NCBI GenBank assembly: GCA_008692225.1
Contig: VICG01000003.1
Location: forward strand, 1,295,501 to 1,359,500
Length of the DNA stretch: 64,000 nt
Source of the DNA: Monilinia fructicola
Lineage: Eukaryota; Ascomycota; Leotiomycetes; Helotiales; Sclerotiniaceae
Direction of reading: 5' to 3'
A program made the translations under genes and the position numbers. How positions within the stretch are numbered: position 1 is the stretch's first letter; each line of letters opens with the position of its first letter. The notes beneath the pieces are model-generated. The model saw nothing but the letters and a program-made list of their open reading frames with translations. It searched no databases and had not been told where the DNA came from. Of the stretch, positions 47,416 to 59,213 are shown piece after piece.

Positions 47416-48474
47416 TCATCTTCTAGATTTGGCCATAGCTGCAAGGCGTGCTCGCTTCTCGGCTTTCTCCTTCTTGAGTCTATTCTCCTCGGCAAGAGCC
47501 TCGGCATCTTCCCTCCTTGCGATGATAGCAGCCTTCTCTTCTTCATCATCGACTTCAAATGCTGCTGCTTCCATATCAGAAGATACATCAGACGCATAAT
47601 CATCCTCCTCAATCTCCTCCATATCATCCTCATCCTCGTCAGTGTCGTAGTAACGATCGAGATTCTTTTTGCCGTTTTTATATCGGTCATTACCTCCACT
47701 GCGAGAGGAGTATGAAGGTGCAGCAGGTTTCGTAGCAGTTGCACTACCACCAGGTCTTGGCCGAGCTGTCCCGGTGTATCCAGTTGTCGCTGTAGCAGCC
47801 TTCTTGACCTTCTTTTCTACAACGGGTGGCTGAGACTTGGCACCAACAGACTTCGTACCATTCGTACCACTTTGGACATTCCTACCTAGAGTCTGTCCAG
47901 GCTTCTGAAATTTAGAACTTGGTTCTATCCCCTTTTGAATCGTCTTTCCCTTTTGAGTCCTCGCTTTGTCCAACTCACGCTTGGGCTGTGGCTTATCGAT
48001 ACGTTTGTGTTGAATCTTTCCAACCTGTCCCAAAGTAGCTTGAGCGGCCTTTCCACGCGCCATAATCTCCGCATATGAACCTTTCTTTGGGGGCTTTGCC
48101 GATTCTGTAGGAGGTGGAGTTGGCTGCCCATTCTTGAATGTGGTGTTGGTAGTGTTAGCTGAGTTCGGCGTTGGTCTTCGTTGGTTTGTGTCGATCTTCA
48201 TCCTGCCCATACTTGTATCAACAGCTGTAGGACGTTGCGCTTGAGTGACTGGTCTTGAGGCCGTAGTAGTGTTTGGTTTTTGGAGTTTATCAACCGGCTT
48301 CCTCAACTCATCGTTCGCCTTTCGCTTTGGCGGAAGAGTAGCGGTCGGCATCGTCATCGTTGGACTTGGGCTTGGCCCCCCCGAGATCTGGGCGAGAAGG
48401 TCACTAATCTTAATCAAGTCAGTACAGAGATGATTTGAAGTGTAGGCAACTGCGCAAAGTGAACATACCGGCAT
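47416..48474 (-). CDS. SPT2: SPT2 chromatin protein
   Basis: Histone H3-H4 chaperone acting with transcription elongation in the nucleus. Exon 1 is only ATG CCG (48474-48469); a 60-nt intron (48468-48409, GTATGT donor, CTGAC branch, TTAAG acceptor) leads to exon 2 (48408-47416) starting ISDLLAQISGG. The product is 332 aa, highly basic with Pro/Thr/Lys stretches (for example KKGSYAEIMARGKAAQ). It ends in the SPT2 domain: DRYYDTDEDEDDMEEIEEDD, SDMEAAAFEVDDEEEKAAIIARRED and EENRLKKEKAEKRARLA. The intron is a multiple of three and open, so retention would add 20 residues. Divergent from the P2 gene. Confidence 0.88.
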   Translation of the reverse strand: MPVCSLCAVAYTSNHLCTDLIKISDLLAQISGGPSPSPTMTMPTATLPPKRKANDELRKPVDKLQKPNTTTASRPVTQAQRPTAVDTSMGRMKIDTNQRRPTPNSANTTNTTFKNGQPTPPPTESAKPPKKGSYAEIMARGKAAQATLGQVGKIQHKRIDKPQPKRELDKARTQKGKTIQKGIEPSSKFQKPGQTLGRNVQSGTNGTKSVGAKSQPPVVEKKVKKAATATTGYTGTARPRPGGSATATKPAAPSYSSRSGGNDRYKNGKKNLDRYYDTDEDEDDMEEIEEDDYASDVSSDMEAAAFEVDDEEEKAAIIARREDAEALAEENRLKKEKAEKRARLAAMAKSRR

Positions 48475-49052
48475 AATGAATGATGTGCTTGTGGTACAGT
48501 GAAAATTTGAATAAAGAGAATCAGAAGACAATGAACAACTCAAACGCTGATCGCGTGGATTCCTGACTTCTTGTATGGCATCAGCACATATAAAATGATA
48601 AGTATGATATTAACACCAGGAAGGAAATCAAAAGCGCCAGAAAACAAGTGACTGCGCCCCCAGAAGAAAATGCGGTATGTATGTTATTCCTGTAAGTTGT
48701 TGAAGAAGCAAGTGTGAAAAGCAGACAGCACTTGACAATCGGCAAGGATTTAAGTACAATTCAATATCACGTGATGTTGCGGACGGAAATGGATTAGCGT
48801 GAAGCCCAACTGCCCACACACGAACTTTTAGATTTTAATCGAATTCAAGATCCACAACGAAACTTTCACAACCTCAAAACTCCAGAACTTGAAATTTCAG
48901 TCTCCGTCTCTTGCGGTTAAATCGATTGATATACCTGTTCTTCTAACGAAACAAACAAATGTAAGAACACTCTCTTAATCATAGCCTTGATTCGCGCAAC
49001 TTGATTATATTCGAAGATCATCAACTGATAGTATTTGCGCACAGCAGTCAAA
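48475..49052. promoter_or_regulatory. Bidirectional promoter, SPT2 / ribosomal P2
   Basis: 578 bp between divergent start codons. No confident single element is assigned. Confidence 0.4.
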
Positions 49053-49500
49053 ATGAAGTACCTCGCAGCATACCTCCTCCTCACCATCAGTGGAAAGGCC
49101 ACCCCTTCCGCTAAGGACATCACTTCCGTCCTCGAGTCTGTCGGCATTGAGATCGACAACGAGCGTCTCGACACTCTCATCAAGGAGCTCGATGGAAAGG
49201 ACATCAACGAGGTCAGCAACAATCAAAAATAATGCGCATATGTTTCGCTGACTAACCTGAACAATTAGTTGATCGCTGAGGGTTCCTCCAAGTTGGCTTC
49301 CGTCCCATCTGGCGGTGCCGGAGGTGCTGCCCCAGCTGCTGGTGGAGCTGCTGCCGCTGGTGGTGCCGCCGCTGAGGAGAAGGCCGAGGAGAAGGCTGAG
49401 GGTATGTTTTTTAGTTTTGATACGGACGAAATACTTACTAACACAATGCACAGAGAAGGAAGAATCCGACGAGGACATGGGTTTCGGTCTTTTCGATTAA
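49053..49500 (+). CDS. RPP2: 60S acidic ribosomal protein P2
   Basis: Stalk protein of the large ribosomal subunit; recruits translation factors. Three exons: 49053-49211, 49269-49401 and 49454-49500 (introns 57 and 52 nt), giving 112 aa. It begins [20 protein letters not shown], continues [19 protein letters not shown] and [17 protein letters not shown], then the Ala/Gly hinge, and ends with the conserved acidic tail [22 protein letters not shown] identifies P2 rather than P1. Confidence 0.97.
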
Positions 49501-50146
49501 GCAGTCAATTGACGTACCCACGAACTCAACGCTCTCGACCTACCGGGATATCATTTCAAGACTTCTGGAGGAAACTGTGCGGGCTTGGCCTGCCATTTGC
49601 ATGCCACATGGGTAAATGGATTAGTTCTTACAAATATCACCATGACAAGCATATATTCATGCAACATAGAGCAATAAAGACGTGATTCACCCATTCGCTA
49701 TTCCCTTGAACGGTATGAATATTCTTAGAATATGCAAATGCAAGTGACATGTATTTTCCGTCAACTTTCGCCCAGATCTAATAGTGCTCGAATTCCGTCA
49801 ATTTTTTGGCACATAAATTCAAAAGAATTGCCTATCTTTGAATGAACCATACCAAACCTCACATCGTTTCGTGAAAGATCAAAAAAACGAATATAAGGCC
49901 ATTCAAAAACTACCTAGGTAGTATCTGCCCTCTCCCTGCCCTCCCCAATACACCCCTGCGTACTGATGCTTGCGTTGACAAAAGGACGAGGCTGAGAGGT
50001 TTTTGGGAATATTTGCCCTATTTTAGCGCCAATATTTAAGCGAAAATCAAATTTGCAAAATTTCCGCCTTACCTTACAACTTCTCTCGTTGACCTCCGTA
50101 CGACAAATCCATCACGACAACTTACGAAAAGTAACCCACCGCAAAG
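49501..50146. other. Intergenic region, P2 terminator to RPS15 promoter
   Basis: 3' region of P2 and promoter of RPS15. No gene is seen; (TAC)CTAGGTAG-type short sequences occur near 49912. Confidence 0.45.
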
Positions 50147-50869
50147 ATGGCCGACGAAGAATATGTGAGCAATTGATTACTTTATCTGCAATCCTCGAGA
50201 TTCATCTCTGAAGTCATTTCTCAGATAATGCGAATGAAATGGAATACTAATCATTTTCATGAATTCAACAGGATGCCCAAAAGGCTGCCGAGATCAAGGC
50301 AAAGAGAGCATTCCGCAAGTTTTCCTACCGTGGAATCGACCTCGACCAGTTCGTCTACCTCTATAAATTTACCACATGAATATCAAAGGGGATCTCATAG
50401 TAGCTAACCCTCATATTCTTCGAATAGACTCCTCGACCTCTCCTCTGACCAACTCCGCGATGTCGTTCACGCTCGTGCCCGTCGTAGGTTCAACCGCGGT
50501 TTGAAGCGCAAGCCTATGGGTCTCATCAAGAAGCTCCGTAAGGCCAAGCAAGAGGCTCAGCCAAACGAGAAGCCCGATTTGGTCAAGACTCACTTGAGAG
50601 ACATGATCGTTGTTCCAGAGATGATTGGCAGCGTTATCGGTATCTACTCCGGAAAGGAGTTCAACCAAGTCGAAATCAAGCCTGAGATGGTTGGTCACTA
50701 CTTGGCCGAATTCTCTATCTCTTAGTAGGTTATCCCGATTTTGTCGATTGTGAAGCTTTTGGAATTTCATTCTAGATTCAGGTACTGACTTCAAAACAGC
50801 CGACCAGTCAAGCACGGAAGACCCGGTATCGGTGCCACCCACTCTTCCCGTTTCATTCCCCTCAAGTAA
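50147..50869 (+). CDS. RPS15: 40S ribosomal protein S15 (uS19)
   Basis: Small-subunit ribosomal protein near the decoding centre. Four exons: 50147-50164 (MADEEY), 50272-50348, 50428-50724 and 50800-50869, giving 153 aa. Key segments: [77 protein letters not shown] and the terminal [20 protein letters not shown]. The second intron has the less usual donor GTTCGT, also used in the Gly-rich gene. Length is typical (about 145-153). Confidence 0.97.
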
Positions 50870-53009
50870 ATTATTGGGATGCATTTACTCTGTATCATTT
50901 GGGCTATCAAGGATGGATGCATCATATTTGCATGGGATTGTACGGCGTGTAAGCCTGGGATATCAACCTGATTCATGACTACGGTCGGAATGCAGCTATA
51001 ATAGATAGCAAGCAACAGGCACTTATGAGAATTACGTCGAGAACATCTACCTCCCTTGTTGCCCCATCGTGAATTACTTTCTCTTCCTCTTATCTTGTAT
51101 GAGGAAAATGTCCATGGAAGTGTTTCCAACCTCTTTGTGATCTAGTGATTTGCCCTGTCGGCTATTGACTTCCCTAGTAGTACTTGAGCATGAGTTCAGA
51201 GCCCTACACTTAGTCCTACATTAATACGTCTTTCCTACATACACGAAATATAGCCCTTTTAGGATTTTCATATGACTTCGCTCGTACCACAAAAGACTAA
51301 TTCTCCAGAGCCACCAAGATTGTCAACCCGAATAATAATCATGTGGCTTATGGCTATCGGAAAATTCGCGACATCTGCCCGCTAGATATTTCATTAAGGT
51401 ACCGAAGTATTGATACGATCCCATAATGGATGCCATAGTTCGACAGTCAGCTATACCCCTTTTTGACTCGATGATCTTTCAACAGTTCAGTTTTTACTGC
51501 TTTCCGTAGTTTTCCTGTGACCTAGCTTCGCCCACATAAGTTACTGTTTGGGTCGTAGTGATCGTATGTATGAAGACGTATTTCCGCTCCATCTTCTTCT
51601 TCATCACCCACCTCAATCAGCGCACGCGGATCGTCTATATCGATATCCCTATCGCTACAATACTCTAAGAGAGTCGGGACGTCATTGCCGCGTTTCATTG
51701 GGTCCGTTTCCGGGCGCGTTGCAGTCTCACCTGGTCTTCTTTCATTGCCAGTGACGCAAGAGACGGGTGAAACATCAGTAGGGGTTTCCGGAAGAGATGC
51801 GGCTTCCTGGTCATAATGGGGAAACGAAAACACTCATTCAATAAAGATAAAGGGGAAGGAAAACTTCCAATCCATGACTGATAGGGGGTGCTTGTGTGGC
51901 TATCAAAATACTGTCTTCTCTTGATCGACACGAGCTCTAACGCATTTGAGATGATGTCATACGATCTACATGAGTGGCCGTATAGACCAGTTGTCTCAAG
52001 AATATATTTCGTGGCTTGGGAGGTATGGGTTGCTTGATTCAACAACGTGTGACACGCGAGCGCTACTTTCCGAAATCATAACTGTTACATGCCTACATTG
52101 ATCAGCCAGTGTGATGGATGGATAAATGCCGAGCTTACGGGTATAACACATATGCGGCCGCATCTCTCTCTGGCGGCTGAGGTACTTCTTCATACTTCCA
52201 CATAGCACGATGAAAGAAAATCGTGGTTATAACTTCTATAATCCATCGCAATGCATACCGAGAAGAAGCTTGGCACTGCTGTATAAGTACGGTGCCTGCA
52301 AAGCTCAAAAGGCAAGACAATACCCGAAGATGGCATGTCAACTGCATCTGGTCCAGGAAGCATGTTGGAATGGTAGCGCGCATAGCTCTATTTGCAGGCG
52401 TGGCTCTGATCGTACTGCAAAGAACAAAGTCCCCGTCTATCACCTTGAAGCTCAATGGTCCAACCTTCGGTAGCGTTCGAGACCAACCTTCGAGCGTAGA
52501 TGCCTCGATTCCCGACGGACGTCGATATTTTACATTATATCACAGCGCTCCTCACTCCAACCATTCATGTCCTCGAGATCAGCAGCATGACCCCCAAGGA
52601 ATCGGAGGACACTTTGAAACGTCTTTTGAGGACGCTGTCAGACTCTTTCCGTGACCCTGCAATCCCTTCATGGACCCTGTGCTATTGCGCGTCTCACTTT
52701 GAGTTACCGAAAGAAAGCTCTAACTCGTGGAGTGAAGGGAGATTTAGCCCGTCATAGGAGAGTGATACCATGCACCAATGAGAGGGCTTCCACCGCCTAA
52801 TGACATAGCACTGTCGGTGCGTATAGACACAGCTTAAGAAGTCTAAACAGCGAATATCCGTCCGTGCATTGTGAGTTTGTGTTATGGTATGTTACCTTGG
52901 GTATGCTGTGGATCGATTCCAGTAATGAGAGTGCACATCCCGTTTGATTAAAATGGTTGCTTGCAGCAGAAATACGCAAATTATGGATAAGAATGATAGA
53001 TGTCAATCA
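50870..53009. other. Intergenic region with weak gene-like fragments
   Basis: No gene could be built. A minus-strand stretch 51522-51800 reads acidic and protein-like (PTLLEYCSDRDIDIDDPRAL) behind a plausible acceptor. A plus-strand stretch 52500-52757 (DVDILHYITALLTPTIHVLEI) is similar in quality. Neither has a start, a partner exon or a known domain, so they may be relics. Confidence 0.3.
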
Positions 53010-56000
53010 TCAGTCTCCTCCAATCCCAGACCGCATACCAAATCCACTTTTCCGATTTTGACTCGGCATCTTGTAATCTTTCTCCCTGCGCTCCTTATGA
53101 TTTTCCCAAGAGTCACAGTCTTTGACTTTTGACCAAGTCCTTTCCTTTTTTAGCTTTCTCTTCTTTTTTCTCTGTCTCAATCCTCTTATCTTGCTTTTCT
53201 TGATGCTAGTCTTGTTGGTGCCCAAGACCTTGTTGAAGGACTTTTTGCTATATTCAAGTATTATCTTATATAGGTGTATTAGTGTTTTCCCGATAGAGTT
53301 AAAGAGCAGACGGATGCGGGTACTCCAGGCAACAATGAGGGCGAGTGTTATAAGGGCGAAGGATGTAGGTACTAATGGTACGGTATTTGTTAACTTTATC
53401 ATTTTGCGGATGGGGAAGTGATTCATACTCGCAATGACGCCTATAGTACGGAGGGGTAGAAAATTATCACCGCCCCATTCTCTGAAATATGTTAGACTCT
53501 AACGCTGCCAAGTTCCAAATGGAGAAGAAGGATACTGACTGGACGTTCATCCCCAAAAGACCCGTGAAGAAGCTAAGTGGCAGCTAATAGAGGAGACCAG
53601 TTAACAGCTCATGAATTTTAACGTATGATAGAATGACTTATGAAGATAACTGTGAAGACCTATTTTCATTGATAATTAGCTCAGCTCATCATGCGGGAAT
53701 GTGAAGTAGACTCACCGTGAATATCATGACAGACCTGCTTTGCGCACTAGCAAGATCGGCCTGGTATCGTGACAGACGTGCCTCATCTACCTACATCACT
53801 GGTCAATAATCTAGATTGGATGGCCGTGGTATCCCACAAACCTGTGCTTGTCTCTGTATCATGCCCAGTAACTTGTCAAACTACTTCAAATCAGTGATTG
53901 CATTCGAAAATGAAGGGTACACAAACATCACCCCTAGTACTCCTCACGCTTTCGATCATCCTTTCAACATGCTGAGTATATTCCTCAAGATAGTCCGCAG
54001 CATTTCTTAAAAAAACCAGGCCATTGGTAGTCAATTATCGCTGTTCGTACACATCCAACATACTCTTAATCTCTGACATTTGACTTGTGAACAACGTCTT
54101 AAGAGTGTTCAGCTCATCCTCAATATCTCTAAGTTCCAGGAGAGCAGAGGTATTGTCACGATTCTGCTTCTCTGCGATTTTGCCTTCGAGTTGATGTTTT
54201 GCACGAATGGAACTGGTCCTCAAGTCGTCATTATCTTCTGCTTTATCCTGGAACCTGCGTGCACGGAAACTCTTAAATGATGTTGTCATTTTTTCTGTCT
54301 GATTGCATGATTAAAAACAGATAAGAGAGACTCTCGGATTTTCATGGGAATGCTTACAAGAATACTGATCGCTTCTTCGAATGTTCGGAAGACCTCCATG
54401 TCAGGATGAGAAGTTCGTTCAAGCAAGATAGTGACCGCATGAAGTGCGATCACTAGAAATCAAGGAGTTAGCAAGTTCCTAACGATGAGGGAAGCTGAGA
54501 AATCAAAATTCCATCAGAGCATGAAAAGATGCAAGTTTTGTGAAACCCAATTTTTTTAGGTATTGCAGAGTAGGACAAGAAACAATCTAATGTGCTCACA
54601 AGCTGCAAGGTCATATGGATTCTCGCATCGTGAAGTCAGATCAGCGTTGACTTCATTTAAAATGCTGTTGCGGAGGTCGGCTTGCTGATATAGTCTGCCA
54701 TCTGTCTTCAATCCAGCCCTCTAGAAAAAGTTAGCAAGATGCTTGCTGCCTACTGGACCATCAAGTGTTTTAGAGTTACAGCATCTTACTCTAGGAAAGA
54801 AAGTGACAGCAAATCCTAATCGTGAAACTTGGTTAATAGCTCATCGTCTCTTCTTGCGCAAGTTTTATACCACTATCAATGATCCATAACCAAAGCTGAT
54901 CAACCATGAGGACGTTCCCATCGAGAACATCGTCATCAGATGCTATGACGGTGTCACTTTGAGCCCCGTGGTCCTCAGAGTTCTCATCAATCTCATCATA
55001 ATCTTCCTCCTCCAGATTCTCATATAATTCTGTTTTTCCCTGGCCTATTTTGCTTTGTCGGTAAGAACTGCGATGTTTATCAAAATCCGAACCAACAACT
55101 CATTCTTTGGTCATTTTGTACAGCATTTGATCTTCATCTCTCGCTCTTGTATCAAGAAGACTAGGGTAGCCGAATTGATCTAGTGTGCGTCGAATATTGA
55201 TGGGAGGGTCATGCCCCATATACTGCCAAAGGACTTGGAACTCTTCGGAATCAAGCTTTGCAACTTCTTGAGGAACTGGTCTTGAACGACCTTGCTTAAG
55301 GCGTTGTTTGACTAAAGCTCTTCTTTTTACAAGAACCTTATAGGTGTCGAAATGAAGGTAGGGAAGATACAAGCACATTTGGATATGGCTGATTTCAAGA
55401 GAGCTGATACTAATCTTCGGAGATGATAATGGTGATACTGGTTGAAGAGTGAGTCAAGAATTACGACAGAATAAACTATAACTTGCCTTTTTCTAGGCCA
55501 AAGAAAGAACAATGGGGCTTCCAGTAACACGCATGATGATGCTCTTGGTGTCTCCCGCGCACATGTTTCGAATGCCAGGGCTCGACATCTAGCATTCTGC
55601 TGTGGATATCCGGACCTTTCTCCACTGATATTCTTGAAAGAATATCCTTCATAGTTAGTGAAAATCATTGTCGCCTGAACATTTGGGTGCTTACATGGAC
55701 CCAAGAAGGATTATTAAAAGGAACGTGTGTCCATTTGAGCCTGAGCGTCGAATAATTTGGACTCCGCAAATTAATCGGGACAGAAGTGACAACGCTTCCA
55801 CTTCCCCTACTCTCTAGCGAAGATGGGGACTTATTCCGATGGATATCAGCATCGGGCGAACTCAAGAATGAAACATTAGTAGGCTGTGTTTCGCTGCGCC
55901 TTCGAAGAGGTCCGGGCCTTGTGGCTTTATCATCAGTGATATTTTGTGACTCCATTGTAGGTGGCTGCAAAGTTGGACTAGTCCCAAGGCCATGGTCGGG

Positions 56001-58061
56001 TTTCGCTAACCACTTATCTGACGATGCACGAGGTGGAGCATTGAAAAATTCAGATCCGCAGGAAGTTGATTGTTTGACTGGAAGCGAACCACTCCTTTCC
56101 ACATGTGCTCCTACATCTGCTGCAAGCGAAACTGGATGATTAATGGCATCGTTCACATCAGTTGTCATTACCTGTATCTAGTTTTAGCAGTTGATTATCA
56201 AGCCTCCTGGTAAAGATTTCACATATTCAAGGTAATCGATAATAGCGCAGCTTCCAAGTTGGTAGCAAAACTCACAGAAGTTGGGGGAGGCGGGTTTAAT
56301 CTATTCTCACTAGTGTTTTCTGCTAAGGGCCTGGTTCGGACCTTGTCCTTTAGTGCTCATCCTTTCCGAGATAGCAGAGGGGGACTTGAGCCTCTCTTGA
56401 GAGGGTTCATTTTCAGGGTGGACTTGGGGCTTGATGAATTATCCTTATGATTATCAATAGGAGTAATCTTGTCCTGTAGTAAAGATCGAGCGCGAGTATC
56501 GTGACTTAGATGCTGTCGAGCCACTGGAGCAAATGATGCTTCTTCTCTTCTTGCTTCCAAAAGCTTGGTAGGTTCATCCCTCATGAAGTCTCGCATCGAT
56601 CTATTTGTAGACCAAACTCTAATTGGAAGCTCGTTTTTGGAAGTCATAGTTATACCTTCATAAAACCCATTGATCTCCACCTTGATTCTTTCTTCGAGAT
56701 TTAATTCACAGTGCGAGATTTTGCTCAATTCACAGGCTTTCTTGACGGAAGCTGCGAGCGCCTGTAAATATGACTCTTTGGTGTGCATATTCTCGAAACC
56801 GAATGCCGCACACTTTACGTGGGTGCTCCCTAATGGATACACAGTTTCGTTGCGTAACTTAAGTATTGCGGATTTGATAGATGTGATGGGTGCATGAAAA
56901 GGTTTACCTTGATCCGGGCCAGTAAGATCCGAATCTAATGTCTCAAAAAGAGTCCATACCTTGAGATCTCTCGCTAGAGCTTTGAAATCTTTACCAATTT
57001 GTTGTAAAGAATAGTGATTCAATTCTAGCTGCTTTGTTATAGATACTGGAAGTTCTCGTGATAATCCCATAATTCCACGAATGCTGGTTGAAAACCCTGG
57101 TTGCGATAAATAACTTGAACTTCTTTGGGGCGTTGCTACTCTTGTGGTCAGTGAGGCAATAGTAGTACAACTGATTATCTTGAAACACACCAAAAAATGT
57201 AACACCATAGCAATCATCGAGTATTGGATGTTTGCATCTTCGAACTTCTTTGAGAGCTATTTTGGCCACTACCCCCCCGGTGCTATGGCAGACGAAGAAA
57301 AGAGAACGAGATTCTTTCTGAATATTGATTAGCCGAAGAATAATGATGGTGTGCACATGTGCAACAGCTCCAAGGTAGGATACAGATCAGCGCAATGCGG
57401 CTCTTACCTCAATCGACCTCAACTTTCTGATGTTATCCAAAAGTTTGTTGGCTAGTTGTTTCAATGTATCGCCGTCTTTCGGAAACCCATGGTCATATAA
57501 AAGTACTCGCGCCATTTGAGATCTTTGCGACTACGAAGGCCACCATTTATCCACGAAGGCTCCATCCTATTCAAATAATGCATAGTTGATTGTTTAGAGG
57601 GAGGTTGTGGGTAAGCCGGTGATATAGAAGCTATGTTTATGATAGCCGAGTTTACCTGCTTTTTCTGGGTGAAGAAAAATCATCTTGTGCAGCAAATTTA
57701 GCTTCTGGAATCCATGCCATCTCAGGGTCTCCTCCAATAGCTGGAACTCCCATTATTCTGTGATTTCATCAACTGTGGACATATTTTGGGAGTAAAAACT
57801 ATCCTTACTCGACTTTAGAGACTTTTGGCGATGCATCGATACGAGGGTTTATTATTTTGAACGCCAGATCATCCATCTCTGACTTTGGCTCACCATTAAC
57901 CCCGAAAGGCCTATCGCGGGATACTTCTGCGCTGCTTTTTCGGGAATGAGTTTGATTATCGGCAACTGAGTCTCTCGCGGGGGGTAACCCTGGACAGATT
58001 CCAGTTCAACCAAAGAGATTTCCGAATTCCTGTGCAAACCGCTTTCCACGTTGGTTTCCAT
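53010..58061 (-). pseudogene. Decayed alpha/beta-hydrolase (SERAC1/SesB-like) with CorA-like C-terminus
   Basis: Exons can be followed along 5 kb: METNVESG start at 58061; IMGVPAIGGDPEMAW (57757-57656); ARVLLYDHGF (ending 57408); the lipase elbow FFVCHSTGGVVAKIAL (57317-57191); ATPQRSSSYLSQ onward (from 57138); a Ser-rich linker; LYLPYLHFDTYK; DPPINIRRTLDQFGYPSL; VLDGNVLMVDQLWLW; LYQQADLRNSILNEVNADL; and a CorA-like membrane end with FFTGLLGMNVQEW (the GMN motif). It ends in a basic tail at 53010. Lesions: in-frame TGA at 56357-56359, TGA at 55100-55102, TAA at 54035-54037, a donor reading ATAAGT instead of GTAAGT before LPLSFF, and frame slips near 57936-57940 and 57530. Some exon joins (about 55400-55640) are unresolved. 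The full order is as in fungal hydrolase/CorA-like fusions. Confidence 0.75.
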
Positions 58062-59213
58062 CTTCGAAGTATTTGCCGATGCAACGAGATTAATGACAGA
58101 TATCGCAATGTATTCCCAATAGATTGATAAGATTGATAAGATTGAGATCTGAAGTGTATAACGACAATAAATAAGAGGCTGAACTCCGCAGACCAATTGC
58201 TCATCAGCTGGGAAGCGGTAATATAAGGTTATGTGAACATGATCAGGTCATGTGCAATCCCAGAGCCGTATAGACAGACATTTGATGAAGGCGGAAACCA
58301 AACATAACCATGTAAGCGCTTGCATGGATAGCAAACCAATGAAAAGTCCCCGAAGAGGTGAGATTGCCTATACATGTTTGACTTCAAAACACCGAAGGAC
58401 CCTTTGAGGGTCATGATTTTGGCTGCATGTGTTTCTCTCATGCATCAAGGGTGACCTAGATCCCTCCCGCACTACTGTAAGCTTTCGTGATGACACTGCT
58501 CATCTTCATATGTCCGATCGACAATGGAGAAAGTAGTGTTGTCTTCCCATCGAGAGTATTCAGAACACTTGGCAAAAAGGGACGTCAGTTTGTGTAAAAT
58601 TACACAGTATTCTCGAGACTGACAAGGTTGTCATCTCAAGGAAGTTGTACAAATATTATATGGACCGTGCTCTGACGGGCCCAAATTGAGTGTGCATGCA
58701 CCGTACCTTACTTAAGATTATTATATTCGGACAATGGAACCCGAAAGTCGGATGAAATCCAAACCGCATTGTTTTGTACGGTTGATCCGTATCATTGGTA
58801 GAAGAGAAGACTTTTGTTTCATATCTGTTAGGATTTCCAAGAGCCGCTCTTATGGTCTAGTACAGCAAAACTATATGAGAGGTGCATGTTCAAACCCAAT
58901 GGATGTAGTATTCATTCGGCGGCAGCAGGTTTCTGGTGCCAAAAGATGCAGGAAGGTGTTCCATCCTCACAACCGCTTCAACTTAACACAAGTGGGACAA
59001 TGTAGTATTGAAAATTTCATATCTTTATCATTAAATTCTATTATATTGTTCCATACAAGGCATTTAGGCCTATGCGGTTATATGAGCAAATATAAACAAC
59101 TTTTGCAACTCTTATACATCAAGTTGTGCAGGTATCTGTGGGAATCTCCCATTCCCTTTATCAACCGAAAAAAAAAAACGCCATGAAAGACAGAAACATC
59201 AACGGATGCTCAA
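58062..59213. other. Intergenic region between pseudogene start and MFS gene end
   Basis: No gene is supported. A plus-strand frame (58734-59186) has no domain. Confidence 0.5.

Noticed and set aside
53010..53426. Separate small membrane protein starting MNHFPIRK
   Set aside because: It continues the GMN-containing CorA-like exon in frame (EWGGDNFLPL...), so it is the last exon of the pseudogene.
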